Part shown: in pieces, positions 22,270 to 30,664 of the stretch
Layout of the letters: the number at the start of each line of letters is the position of its first letter
Numbering within the stretch: position 1 is the stretch's first letter
Assembly (NCBI RefSeq): GCF_023734775.1
Contig: NZ_AP025735.1
Coordinates: 5,904-69,903 of the forward strand
From: Nostoc cf. commune SO-36
Lineage (GTDB): Bacteria > Cyanobacteriota > Cyanobacteriia > Cyanobacteriales > Nostocaceae
Length of the DNA: 64,000 nt
Direction of reading: 5' to 3'
Program-made: the position numbers and the translations under genes
Notes under the pieces: generated by a model
What the model saw: only the letters and a program-made list of their open reading frames with translations
What the model was told of the DNA's origin: nothing
The model's database searches: none

Positions 22270-24675
22270 ATGCCTAACCCACATCCTAAAACTGAGCATT
22301 TAACTAAGCAAAAAACGACGTGGAATAACCTTCCAACTAAAGCGGTAAGAGTGCCTGAGATATTCTTAGAGGAAATTGAAGGGTATGCGCGATCGCTGGA
22401 TAATGGCTCTAGTCCTCTTGATTCCGTCATCTCTGCATTAGATAGACTTAAGCCAGATGAATTGAGTCAATTAAAACTGGCTGTAAGTTCTTTATGTGGT
22501 GATGATGAACCAGCACCAGCAGCGCAGCAAAGTCAAGATTTAAACTTTGTCCTTAATACTGTTAAATCCTGGCAACTAGAGGATGTTATCAAACTTCAGT
22601 TAGAATTACCTTCTATCATTGATGAGAAGAAAGAAGAGACAGCCGATCGCCGTTTAGAAAGAGCAATTTGTTATTTATCAGCACAATGTGATGGTGCTAG
22701 TTCAATAGATGGTCAGGGTTTTAACAAAGCTGATTCTGGTTTTGGTCATTGGTTAGCCCTTCAAATTAGACAACAAAAGCCACTGCTTCAAAGCATAGCT
22801 CTGGCTGCATACAACATGATTAAGAAGTATAGTAAGCAGTTGAGCCGTGCCGGATTGTCGCTACCTTTATGGGATGCGATCGCTCACCAATATCCTGTTG
22901 ATTCACCACTAGTAAGAGTTATAAACGAAAACTCACTATCAATTACTCCAGAGCATAGAGTAGAAATCAAGGGCAATATGATTGCTGTGTACGCTCCTTA
23001 CGACAAATCAGGTAAATTTCAGCGTGATTCTAAGACTATTAATGGTTGGGAATTTAAGGGTGAGGATAAATCGTGGCGTTTTCCTCTCTTGAAAATTCAG
23101 GAAGTCATGGAAAAGCTGACAAATGATCAATTTCACCTGACACCAGAAGTAGAAGGTGCGATCGCGCTTGCACAGAAAGAGCGTCAAGAAGAAGAAGCAG
23201 CTAAGGAGGCCGCAGCATTGGCGGTTGCTGATGGAATAGTAAGTTTAGTAAGAGCTGCTAATTTAGATGCACCTTTGGCTAATGGCTGGTATCTGCGGGA
23301 TTATCAGAAAAAAGGTGTTGAATGGTTGTTAGCCCACCGTCGCGGTGGCATTTACACCGGGGGCATTCTTGCAGATCACATGGGATTAGGTAAATCGCTT
23401 GAGGCATTGATAGCAGCAAGAGCAATGCAGTGTACACACAATTGTCCAGTGTTTGTGATTGCTCCTGTATCTGTAATGGAAAATTGGGCAAAGGAAGCTG
23501 CTCGTGCGGAAGTTAAAATCGAGTGTTTCAGTTGGTCTAAAATGCCCAAGCCACTTGAGACTAAGAAGTATGTACTAATTTGTGATGAGGCGCATTATGC
23601 ACAAAACATTAATAGCCAACGGACTAAGAAAATGTTGGAGTTGGCGCACCATGAGAATTGTTTAACAGCGTGGCTATTGACTGGGACACCAATCAAAAAT
23701 GGCAGACCGATTAACCTTTACCCGTTACTATTTGCAGTTAATCACCCACTAGCGGCTGATAAATGGGAATATGAACGTCATTACTGCAATGCTCATCAAA
23801 AATCTATAGGTAGAAAAACTGTGTGGGATAACACCGGGGCAGCGCACCTGGATGAGTTAGCCGAAAAGACCGAGGATGTAATCTTACGACGAACTAAACA
23901 GCAATGTTTAACTGAATTACCGGATAAAACCCGACTACTTGAACAGGCTGAACTTGATACAAAACTTGCGGCTGAATACCAAGAAACAGTGCAATTATTG
24001 GTAGAAGACTATCGACGACGGGCTAACTGTTGGAAATTCAAAAATAATTTACCAATACTCTTAAAATCTCAATCCCTGAAAGTTTGGTTGAGTTGGGTAT
24101 TAGCTTACAATCCTGCTAACCCTGAAGCAGAAGCGTTAGTAACTATTAATATCTTGCGGAAGGTAGGAAGTGAATTTAAAGTTGATGCAACGATCGCTCT
24201 TGCTGAAGAGCTTTTAGAACAAGGTCAACAGGTTGTAATCTTCACTGAATTTGTAGACTCAGCGAAGGCGATCGCAGTATCACTTGATGGTTTATTACTC
24301 ACTGGTGAAACTAAACCAACTGAGCGACAGATTTTAATTGATCAGTTCCAATCAGGAGATAGCAAGGTTTTTGTCGGGACTATCAAAGCTGGTGGTGTTG
24401 GACTGACACTGACAGCTGCTAGTAATGTGATTATGGTTGACCGTCCTTGGACTCCTGGCGATGCAGAACAGGCAGAGGATAGATGTCATAGGTTAGGACA
24501 ACAAAATGCTGTGTTTGCAACTTGGTTACAGTTAGGTCATGTTGACCAAGCAATTGATGATTTATTAATTCAAAAACAGCAGCGAATTGAGCTTGTATTG
24601 AAGGGTAAGAGAAAGACATTAAAAGGGATTAATTCTGCTAAAGATTTGGCTAGAGAGCTATTAGCTATCCTCTAA
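22270..24675 (+). CDS. SNF2-family DNA helicase/translocase with HARP-like segment
   Basis: An 801-residue protein. Residues 20-45 carry the KAVRVPEIFLEEIEGYARSL start common to Nostoc plasmid proteins. Around 230-280 is a HARP-like segment (VEIKGNMIAVYAPYDKSGKF, then NGWEFKGEDKSWRFPL), as in SMARCAL1-type annealing helicases. The SNF2 core follows: GGILADHMGLGKS (Walker A, about 366-378), LICDEAHYAQ (DEAH box), LLTGTPIKNG (motif III), then GGVGLTLTAAS and EDRCHRLGQ (motifs V and VI). It remodels or anneals DNA using ATP. Co-directional with the small gene at 24680. Confidence 0.85.
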   Translation: MPNPHPKTEHLTKQKTTWNNLPTKAVRVPEIFLEEIEGYARSLDNGSSPLDSVISALDRLKPDELSQLKLAVSSLCGDDEPAPAAQQSQDLNFVLNTVKSWQLEDVIKLQLELPSIIDEKKEETADRRLERAICYLSAQCDGASSIDGQGFNKADSGFGHWLALQIRQQKPLLQSIALAAYNMIKKYSKQLSRAGLSLPLWDAIAHQYPVDSPLVRVINENSLSITPEHRVEIKGNMIAVYAPYDKSGKFQRDSKTINGWEFKGEDKSWRFPLLKIQEVMEKLTNDQFHLTPEVEGAIALAQKERQEEEAAKEAAALAVADGIVSLVRAANLDAPLANGWYLRDYQKKGVEWLLAHRRGGIYTGGILADHMGLGKSLEALIAARAMQCTHNCPVFVIAPVSVMENWAKEAARAEVKIECFSWSKMPKPLETKKYVLICDEAHYAQNINSQRTKKMLELAHHENCLTAWLLTGTPIKNGRPINLYPLLFAVNHPLAADKWEYERHYCNAHQKSIGRKTVWDNTGAAHLDELAEKTEDVILRRTKQQCLTELPDKTRLLEQAELDTKLAAEYQETVQLLVEDYRRRANCWKFKNNLPILLKSQSLKVWLSWVLAYNPANPEAEALVTINILRKVGSEFKVDATIALAEELLEQGQQVVIFTEFVDSAKAIAVSLDGLLLTGETKPTERQILIDQFQSGDSKVFVGTIKAGGVGLTLTAASNVIMVDRPWTPGDAEQAEDRCHRLGQQNAVFATWLQLGHVDQAIDDLLIQKQQRIELVLKGKRKTLKGINSAKDLARELLAIL

Positions 24676-24679
24676 AAAT

Positions 24680-24874
24680 ATGACTAATCATTACGCTGAA
24701 ATTCGTATTATGGCTACAGAAACAGATTTACAAGTTTGGCTGTGGCTACTGCATAAATTGCAAGATGATGACAAAATTCTTGAAATTGTGGAGGAGAGTA
24801 AACCCTATGCTAACAGGAGAGAGTCCAAGCTGTATCGAGTGTACATCAAGGCTAATGTAATTAGTGGTGAGTAG
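24680..24874 (+). CDS. Small hypothetical protein, 64 aa
   Basis: Starts 4 bases after the SNF2 stop, so it is co-transcribed. Acidic and basic residues alternate around a helical core (TDLQVWLWLLHKLQDDDKI). No family recognised; the position suggests a small partner of the helicase. Confidence 0.5.
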   Translation: MTNHYAEIRIMATETDLQVWLWLLHKLQDDDKILEIVEESKPYANRRESKLYRVYIKANVISGE

Positions 24875-25024
24875 CGATCGCACTCTACGTTCATACGATG
24901 CCTACAGGGGCCATTCGGTGTTGCATTTTTCCTCTAAGAATATTTCATTGCTCCCAAGACCCAAAAAAGCGGTTACAAAGGTTATGCCTTATTATAAACT
25001 TATGGCATAACTCTTAGAACTGGT

Positions 25025-25456
25025 ATGGAAGACAGCGATCGCATCAGCCAAATCATTGAAAAAATCAATCTTCTAGCCTCCATTAGGGAACAGCTATTAA
25101 AGGAGCCACTAGCAATCCCAGGCACTTGGATTCATGAATATGAAGTGACGCGAAAATACCGTAGCGGAAATATAGAAACTTACAGATACGCCAAATGGCA
25201 AGCGGACACACCAATTTTTAAGCGAAATCCCAAACCAAGAGGACATCTGCCAAAAAGGGGCAAAGACCCTGAATTTACCTGTCACCAACACATTGGGCGA
25301 GTCGGTAGCACTACAGGACTGGGGGCTGACTCAGAAACTGAAGCAGCTTATCAAGAGTGGGAGAACCGCAAGCAATTAGAGGCAATAGAGCAGTGTTTGA
25401 GTCAGATAGAATTGCTACTTAACAAAGTTATGCCAGAAAATGAAGAAAAGGCATAA
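25025..25456 (+). CDS. Hypothetical protein, 143 aa
   Basis: Helical ends (residues 1-30 and 110-140) surround a basic middle (GHLPKRGKDPEFTCHQHIGR, with one Cys and two His). The pattern is seen in small Nostoc accessory proteins. Function unknown. Confidence 0.5.
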   Translation: MEDSDRISQIIEKINLLASIREQLLKEPLAIPGTWIHEYEVTRKYRSGNIETYRYAKWQADTPIFKRNPKPRGHLPKRGKDPEFTCHQHIGRVGSTTGLGADSETEAAYQEWENRKQLEAIEQCLSQIELLLNKVMPENEEKA

Positions 25457-25518
25457 CCCTGTTAGCCGCACCGCGACCGCCGCCGCCGCGCGTGCGTACC
25501 GTACTCTTACTCTAAGAA

Positions 25519-25785
25519 TCAACCCGCTCCCTCTGTCTTACCTTCTGAGGAATCATCAGAGGAAATTTTTCTAGCGATCGCATCCAATATCGTTGATATC
25601 TGGTCAGGGCTATTTAAATTAACTTGGTATACATTCGTAGCATGAACTTGATTACTCCCTATTACCACTTGTAAGCCAGGTTCGCCCAGCAGATGCTTGA
25701 TTAATTTGGCTCTTTCCTCGGCATCCAAGCGATCGCTCTTTTCCATTAATTCTTTTAAAAAATCATTCTCATCATTATTTACCAC
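25519..25785 (-). CDS. Small hypothetical protein, 88 aa
   Basis: GTG start at 25785. Acidic helical N-terminal half (ENDFLKELMEKSDRLDAEER), then a beta-type segment and a Ser/Gly-rich tail. It follows the XRE regulator gene in the same direction, 40 bases downstream, and may be its partner. Confidence 0.45.
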   Translation of the reverse strand: MVNNDENDFLKELMEKSDRLDAEERAKLIKHLLGEPGLQVVIGSNQVHATNVYQVNLNSPDQISTILDAIARKISSDDSSEGKTEGAG

Positions 25786-25825
25786 AACAAGTGCCTAAAT
25801 GTATATATCAAAATTTATCAGGCAA

Positions 25826-26188
25826 TCATACTGCTACTTGCAGGTCACTGGTATCCGTATTTTTCCCAGATATGGCCCCTGGTTGTAATACCCATGCGGC
25901 TATGGCTTGCAGCATCTCAGCTTTCTCTTTTGGGGATGCAGTCTGAATTAATTGTGCTAGGCTCATTTCAAAAATACCCAGCCTTCCGAGCGCAGAAACT
26001 CTACAATCCTCTGGTAGAACGTTAAGAATTGAGAAGTAGTCACCCGCCTTAATATCTTGTTTCCCGTTCATAAAGCGGCTAAGTACACTGTTATCAATGC
26101 CAGCATCAGAGGCAATCTGTCTGGCAGTCATGCCCCCTTCAATAGCCTTATTTACGGCATCTATTAGTACTTGCTGGTGATTGATCAT
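25826..26188 (-). CDS. XRE-family transcriptional regulator
   Basis: A 120-residue protein. Residues 17-60 are a clear helix-turn-helix (MTARQIASDAGIDNSVLSRF, then NGKQDIKAGDYFSILNVL). The remainder is helical and probably mediates oligomerisation. Divergent from the winged-helix gene at 26358, with two palindromes in the shared promoter region, so it probably represses itself and that gene. Confidence 0.7.
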   Translation of the reverse strand: MINHQQVLIDAVNKAIEGGMTARQIASDAGIDNSVLSRFMNGKQDIKAGDYFSILNVLPEDCRVSALGRLGIFEMSLAQLIQTASPKEKAEMLQAIAAWVLQPGAISGKNTDTSDLQVAV

Positions 26189-26195
26189 TGTTGTT

Positions 26196-26245
26196 GCAAA
26201 TATACAAAGTTTGCCTTATATTTGTAATATAGCAAATTAATTTGC
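26196..26245. promoter_or_regulatory. Palindromes in the divergent promoter of the XRE gene
   Basis: CAAATATA and TATATTTG form an inverted repeat across 26196-26223, and GCAAATTAATTTGC (26232-26245) is a perfect 14-bp palindrome. They lie within 60 bases upstream of the XRE start and are likely operator sites. Confidence 0.5.
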
Positions 26246-26357
26246 TGCTCACAAGGGTAGTTACCCTCAGTTTTCTGTTGCCTTAATACCAAGAGTCAAG
26301 TTCCCCAATCACCGCAAATGATTGGGGACTCATTAGCTTGCTTATTTACCTACTTCT

Positions 26358-27206
26358 ATGATACCGAAACCTGAAAGAGATTCCAATACAAAAGTAAACG
26401 GGAAATTTTATCCCCTACAAAATACTGAATGGGTAAAGGCTTGCAAGGAGTTAACCCATACTCAATTAAGCGTTCTTTATTACTTGAGGAGTGCTGATCC
26501 TTACAGTAATGGCATGAAGATTAGAGCTTCAAGAATAGCTGATGAGCTACAGATATCAAGGCAAGCAGTCTACAAAGCTATTGATGCACTCTCAGAAAAA
26601 GAATACATCGAGAAAGAAGACGTTGAATACAGTTTAAAGCTGCGATCGCGTGGCTGCCTATGTGACAGTTTAGAGAACCGTCCACAACTGTCAACTGACG
26701 GCGACAGTTGTAAACTGGAGGCGACAGTTGTAAACGTAGGGCGACAACTGTCAACTGACGGCGACAGTTGTAAACTGGAGGCGACAGTTGTAAACGCAGG
26801 GCGACAACCAGAAGCTGAAACCCTTGTAGAAGAAGAGTCCCAAAGCTCTAAGATTAATAAGACTTATTCAGACTTTATAAAAACTCTCTCAGAAGGGGAG
26901 AGAGAGGAATTTTTAAAATTTGGGGAAAAGAAGGCTGCACAGCTACCAAATCCCCCTACTCTCCCCCAACGCTGGATAGAAGCAAACTGGGAGGAGTTAG
27001 CAGCCCAGTGGTACAAGTCCAAGGGTCAAAGTTCCCCGGTACAAAATGCAAAATGGGAAACTGACCCGCGCACCCGTGATTGGCTATCCATCATCGAGGA
27101 AACAGCTAACCCCTTAGAATTCGCTACTGATAAAGAGAAACAGGATTTTGTCAGATGGTGTAACGAAACTAAACAATTTAGCTGGTTCAGAGAGGGTGAA
27201 TTATGA
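26358..27206 (+). CDS. Winged-helix plasmid protein, possible replication initiator
   Basis: A 282-residue protein. Residues 25-95 form a winged helix (LTHTQLSVLYYLRSADPYSN, then RIADELQISRQAVYKAIDAL and a wing). Residues 110-148 are an exact tandem 20-residue duplication encoded by two 60-bp repeats rich in GACAGTTGT and ACAACTGTC. The C-terminal part is helical and Trp-rich. The combination of a DNA-binding domain and iteron-like DNA is reminiscent of plasmid Rep genes, but no Rep family signature is clear. The next gene overlaps it by ATGA. Confidence 0.55.
   Translation: MIPKPERDSNTKVNGKFYPLQNTEWVKACKELTHTQLSVLYYLRSADPYSNGMKIRASRIADELQISRQAVYKAIDALSEKEYIEKEDVEYSLKLRSRGCLCDSLENRPQLSTDGDSCKLEATVVNVGRQLSTDGDSCKLEATVVNAGRQPEAETLVEEESQSSKINKTYSDFIKTLSEGEREEFLKFGEKKAAQLPNPPTLPQRWIEANWEELAAQWYKSKGQSSPVQNAKWETDPRTRDWLSIIEETANPLEFATDKEKQDFVRWCNETKQFSWFREGEL
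26684..26803. repeat. Two 60-bp tandem repeats with iteron-like core
   Basis: Units 26684-26743 and 26744-26803 differ at one base. Each contains one ACAACTGTC followed by two GCGACAGTTGTAAAC, giving six closely spaced copies of one 9-mer in both orientations. A partial GTGACAGTTTA lies just upstream (about 26671). Confidence 0.85.
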
Positions 27207-27763
27207 CTGACAATCTCTCTTGCAAAGTTCCTACAAACTCCTCCACCCCCGCAACGGACTTTGCGCTCCCAACCTTTGAGCGATCGCCAATTCTCCCCAA
27301 TGAAGTTGAGGATAAGGAAATTTGGCAACCCAAATGGAATTGTTTTTGCTGCCAAGATACAGGGCAAATTCAAGCACATTTATTCAGGCTGATAATTCCC
27401 GACTACGACCCCAACCGCGATCGCATCCCTGTTTGTCAGGGTTGTAACAAATTTGACAATTATCATTTAAAGGAGTACGGCGTATTAGATACCCGCTTTG
27501 ACTTGTATCTGTGCAAGAAACTGGATGCAATTTCCCGCGCTGACTGGAAGCAGGTTACACAAAAGCAATTTGAAATGTTTAAGCAGCGTGTTAATCAAGC
27601 CTCTAGCGAGATTGCCCAATCTCACAGTCTAAGCAGAAAAAACCGCACTTCTAATGATGAGCGTGAAGTGCAGCTACACAAGGCTGAAGTAGAGGCCATC
27701 AGCCCCGAACAGTGGGAGGCAATGAATAAAGCTTACTTAGTAGGAAGCAATAAAGATGAGTAA
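27203..27763 (+). CDS. Hypothetical protein with two Cys pairs, 186 aa
   Basis: Overlaps the previous gene (ATGA) and the next (start at 27756), so it is in one operon with both. Residues 46-49 (CFCC) and 77-80 (CQGC) could hold one zinc. The C-terminal half is helical. It sits between the possible replication protein and the methyltransferase locus. Family unknown. Confidence 0.55.
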   Translation: MTDNLSCKVPTNSSTPATDFALPTFERSPILPNEVEDKEIWQPKWNCFCCQDTGQIQAHLFRLIIPDYDPNRDRIPVCQGCNKFDNYHLKEYGVLDTRFDLYLCKKLDAISRADWKQVTQKQFEMFKQRVNQASSEIAQSHSLSRKNRTSNDEREVQLHKAEVEAISPEQWEAMNKAYLVGSNKDE

Positions 27764-29513
27764 GTATTCTGTAGGGGATTTTGAGGTAGGCGTAGCAAGC
27801 TTTACCGTAGGCGATCGCATTATTGCAAGTGGCGAACGATATGGCCGTGTATCGAGCGTACACAAGAAAATTGGTATCACTTGGGAAAATGGGCTATTTG
27901 CGGAGTATACGCCCAAACAAATGCAGGCTTGGAATTACAAAAAATTCTTAGAGGATGAAGGAGCGATCGCCAAATGCAACTCACACAACTTGACCTCTGC
28001 TCAGGAGTTGGCGCAGGATTTTGTTATGCAGGACTCAAACAGGGATTTAAACTCATTGGAACCGCAGAGATTGATGAATACTGCTCAGGTATCCTTGAAC
28101 TGCGATATCCCGACGTACACAACTACGGAAACGTGCGAGAAATCCCAAATCGTGCAAAACACAAACGTGGCTATTATATGCACCCAGGAAGACTCGACAT
28201 TATTACAGCTTCCCCACCCTGCCCCCCATTCTCCACAGAAGGCCAACGACTTGGAGGTGCAGACGAGCGAGATTGTTTCCCCAGTGTCCTCGAAACCATT
28301 GGAGAATTGCAACCAAGATTTGCAGCAATTGAAAACGTCCCAGGACTTGTTACTTGCCCCGATTATCCAGGACAGCCCACAGGCTCATATTTCAGAGGCG
28401 TGGTCAGTACCCTTGACCTCTTCGGGTACGATGCGGAATGGATTACTATCGGAAGCGGCCACTTTGCCAGCCCCTACATTAGAGAAAGATTATTGCTGGT
28501 TGCGATCGCCAGGAGCATTGTCATCGACTGGGAAAGGGCGGCCCCCTGGACAGACCAAGCAAGAAGCAGAACTGAAGAGATTAGGTTTAATAAACAAAGG
28601 CGAGGTATTAAACCCGGCTATCCTTTGTCAGTGGTACGAAATCCCGGAAACTTGGCTAGACCCCTTGGAATCAAGAGCCGCGACGGAATTGTTAGAAGAA
28701 TGCGGCAGGCAGCAGGAAATCTTCTCGATCCTAGAGTCGCAGCGATCGCCCTTAACCGAGTCCTCTACCTCAACTCCCTATGTAGAGAGCCAGCCGCCAG
28801 TTACCAGGGCTAATGCTAAGGCCGGAACTTACATTATTGACCAGTCCGAAACGTTGGGAATTATTAAAGATAGATGGGGATTTGCTTTTGTTGTTGACTG
28901 GTTTAATTCCCAATTTACTTACAACTGGGAACGGGATGATCAACTGATTGGTGAGTTGGCGATCGCACCCCAACACCTTATCACCAAATTCTTAGAGGAT
29001 AACCACCCCCAACTCTGTACAAAGTGTTTAAAAGTAGTTGAGAGGGATTACACCTGCGATCGCTGCTCATCTATGCAGTGTACACAGCAATCAAACAGCG
29101 TAAATTGCCCTAGCTGTGAATCTCCACTAATCACGTTAAATAATGGCTGTGGTGTGTGTGGATGGACACCCGAAAATTTCTTAGAGGAAAGTGAGCCGCA
29201 GCCGGAAACTGTGCGGAAGCCAAAAGGCAGACAGCGCAAAGGATGCCTGTACAGATACATTGAAAATAAGAAGCTGAAAAATGGAAGCATCGCTTCTTAC
29301 CCCCGTGTGATTGGACACAGAGAGCAGGGTAATCCTACTCATTGGAGATGGGGGTTTAACTGGGAAGAGAAGATAGACGGCGAGTGGAAGGGGCGGAGTA
29401 TTGGAAGTGTGCCAGTGGGGGCAGTTCCTATGATTCAGTCAATGCAGAGAGAAGGGGCTAGTTTAGAAGAAATAATCGGCTTTATCAGGAGGGCTAAAAG
29501 TAAAAAATCTTAG
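27756..29513 (+). CDS. Long ORF enclosing the methyltransferase gene in another frame, 585 aa
   Basis: Starts inside the previous gene. Residues 1-65 form a small beta domain (VGDRIIASGERYGRVSSVHK). A similar domain recurs at about 355-400 (TYIIDQSETLGIIKDRWGFA). Next come zinc-ribbon-like Cys pairs (LCTKCLK, YTCDRCSS, VNCPSCES, GCGVCGW; about 420-470). The C-terminal 95 residues (GRQRKGCLYRYIENKKLKNG and following) resemble conserved tails of Nostoc proteins. Residues 73-352 share their DNA with the methyltransferase in a different frame and are Gln/Ser/Pro-rich. No stop interrupts 280 overlapping codons. The ends are convincing; whether the middle is translated is not certain. Confidence 0.55.
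   Translation: MSKYSVGDFEVGVASFTVGDRIIASGERYGRVSSVHKKIGITWENGLFAEYTPKQMQAWNYKKFLEDEGAIAKCNSHNLTSAQELAQDFVMQDSNRDLNSLEPQRLMNTAQVSLNCDIPTYTTTETCEKSQIVQNTNVAIICTQEDSTLLQLPHPAPHSPQKANDLEVQTSEIVSPVSSKPLENCNQDLQQLKTSQDLLLAPIIQDSPQAHISEAWSVPLTSSGTMRNGLLSEAATLPAPTLEKDYCWLRSPGALSSTGKGRPPGQTKQEAELKRLGLINKGEVLNPAILCQWYEIPETWLDPLESRAATELLEECGRQQEIFSILESQRSPLTESSTSTPYVESQPPVTRANAKAGTYIIDQSETLGIIKDRWGFAFVVDWFNSQFTYNWERDDQLIGELAIAPQHLITKFLEDNHPQLCTKCLKVVERDYTCDRCSSMQCTQQSNSVNCPSCESPLITLNNGCGVCGWTPENFLEESEPQPETVRKPKGRQRKGCLYRYIENKKLKNGSIASYPRVIGHREQGNPTHWRWGFNWEEKIDGEWKGRSIGSVPVGAVPMIQSMQREGASLEEIIGFIRRAKSKKS
27974..28813 (+). CDS. DNA (cytosine-5) methyltransferase
   Basis: A 279-residue C5-methyltransferase that transfers methyl from S-adenosylmethionine to cytosine. 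Motif I DLCSGVGAGFCYAG (7-20), motif IV ASPPCPPFS with the catalytic Cys (about 79-87), motif VI AAIENVPG (about 116-123), motif VIII-like SPYIRERLLLVA (about 165-176), and motifs IX-X ending AAGNLLDPRVAAIALNRV. AAGGAG precedes the start by about 10 bases. The target-recognition region is short. The whole gene lies inside the 27756-29513 ORF in another frame. No cognate restriction gene is adjacent, so it may be an orphan that protects the plasmid. Confidence 0.85.
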   Translation: MQLTQLDLCSGVGAGFCYAGLKQGFKLIGTAEIDEYCSGILELRYPDVHNYGNVREIPNRAKHKRGYYMHPGRLDIITASPPCPPFSTEGQRLGGADERDCFPSVLETIGELQPRFAAIENVPGLVTCPDYPGQPTGSYFRGVVSTLDLFGYDAEWITIGSGHFASPYIRERLLLVAIARSIVIDWERAAPWTDQARSRTEEIRFNKQRRGIKPGYPLSVVRNPGNLARPLGIKSRDGIVRRMRQAAGNLLDPRVAAIALNRVLYLNSLCREPAASYQG

Positions 29514-29566
29514 TTATGTAAGGGAGATAAAATTGTAAACTATCAACTTTAGAATGAGGCAAATTT

Positions 29567-30184
29567 ATGCAACTAGGATTATTCCTTGACTTAGACGGAA
29601 CTGTAAGAGAATCGACAGACGGTAAATTTATCCAAACACCCAAGGGGCAGCGAATAATGGCGGGTGTACATGAAGCGATCGCTTTTCATAAAAGCCAAGG
29701 TTACACAATTATCGGTGTGACTAATCAAGGTGGATGTGACACCATTAACCGTGATACTGGGAAACCGCTTAAGAGTTTAGAGAATGCGATCGCTGAACAA
29801 CACTACACTCTTGAATTAATTCCCCAGCTTGAAGCGATTTATTTCTGCCCTGACATGAAGGGTTTGATAGTTCATCGAGTAAATAGAAATGATGCTGTTA
29901 AGCTTGCTGATCATACACCAGATGGAGAATTCTTAGAGGAAAAATTCAGATATAGAAAGCCTGGGGCTGGGATGATTTATCAGGCTGTATTTGATTTTGG
30001 CATTGATTTATCTAAAAGTTGGATGATAGGAGATAGAGACGAAGATGAGAAGGCAGCGAAGGCAGCAGGGGTCAATTTTATGTGGGCTGATATTTGGCAC
30101 ATGAGGTTCACACCTGGAATGTATGAAATAAGGCAGGCAACGCAAAGCCAAGTAGAATTTTTAGAGGGAATAAATTTAAATTAA
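29567..30184 (+). CDS. HAD-superfamily phosphatase (HAD-IIIA, GmhB/HisB-like)
   Basis: A 205-residue protein. FLDLDGT (residues 6-12) holds the nucleophile and acid Asp; GVTNQGG (about 50-56) is motif II; FRYRKPGAGMI (about 126-136) supplies the motif III Lys; MIGDRDEDEKAAKAAG (about 152-167) is motif IV. This is the layout of histidinol- or heptose-phosphate phosphatases and of the 3'-phosphatase part of polynucleotide kinases. On a plasmid a nucleic-acid 3'-end or nucleotide phosphatase is plausible, but the substrate cannot be read from sequence. Confidence 0.8.
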   Translation: MQLGLFLDLDGTVRESTDGKFIQTPKGQRIMAGVHEAIAFHKSQGYTIIGVTNQGGCDTINRDTGKPLKSLENAIAEQHYTLELIPQLEAIYFCPDMKGLIVHRVNRNDAVKLADHTPDGEFLEEKFRYRKPGAGMIYQAVFDFGIDLSKSWMIGDRDEDEKAAKAAGVNFMWADIWHMRFTPGMYEIRQATQSQVEFLEGINLN

Positions 30185-30203
30185 TATTCTTTATTAAAGA
30201 ATA

Positions 30204-30560
30204 ATGCTATTAACAGAACCGGAAATACAACAAGTTTTAGAGCAAGTTCAAGCTGCTTTTCCCAACTTAACTGATTGGGAATACAACAATGAAAAAAACG
30301 AGGAGTATTTTGGCTTCTCTATTTGGGGACAACTAGTTACTAATCCCGAACAACTAATGCCACGGCGTTTTTTTATTACACTCGATACTTACGAAGAGAA
30401 GTGGCAAGGATGTTTAACGATAGGACAACCTAGCTATCTGTGGTCGAGTGCTGATGTGGGGGACGCTCATTTAGTAGATACGGAACTAAGTGAAACTTTA
30501 GAAGAGGCGATCGCAGCACTCAAGGCGAAAATAGTAGAACTGTTCCAAGCTTTTCAGTAA
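30204..30560 (+). CDS. Hypothetical protein, 118 aa
   Basis: Starts 20 bases after the HAD gene and probably shares its transcript. Acidic protein with a helical first third (PEIQQVLEQVQAAFPNLTDW) and helical C-terminus. No recognised motif. Confidence 0.5.
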   Translation: MLLTEPEIQQVLEQVQAAFPNLTDWEYNNEKNEEYFGFSIWGQLVTNPEQLMPRRFFITLDTYEEKWQGCLTIGQPSYLWSSADVGDAHLVDTELSETLEEAIAALKAKIVELFQAFQ

Positions 30561-30664
30561 ATGAGCAGTAGCGCTAAATGCCTAGAGCGATCACCCTATA
30601 CGTTCCAGTTCTTAACACCCCAAAATCTATAACTGTCCGACAACCCTACTTAAGGGAGATTAAA

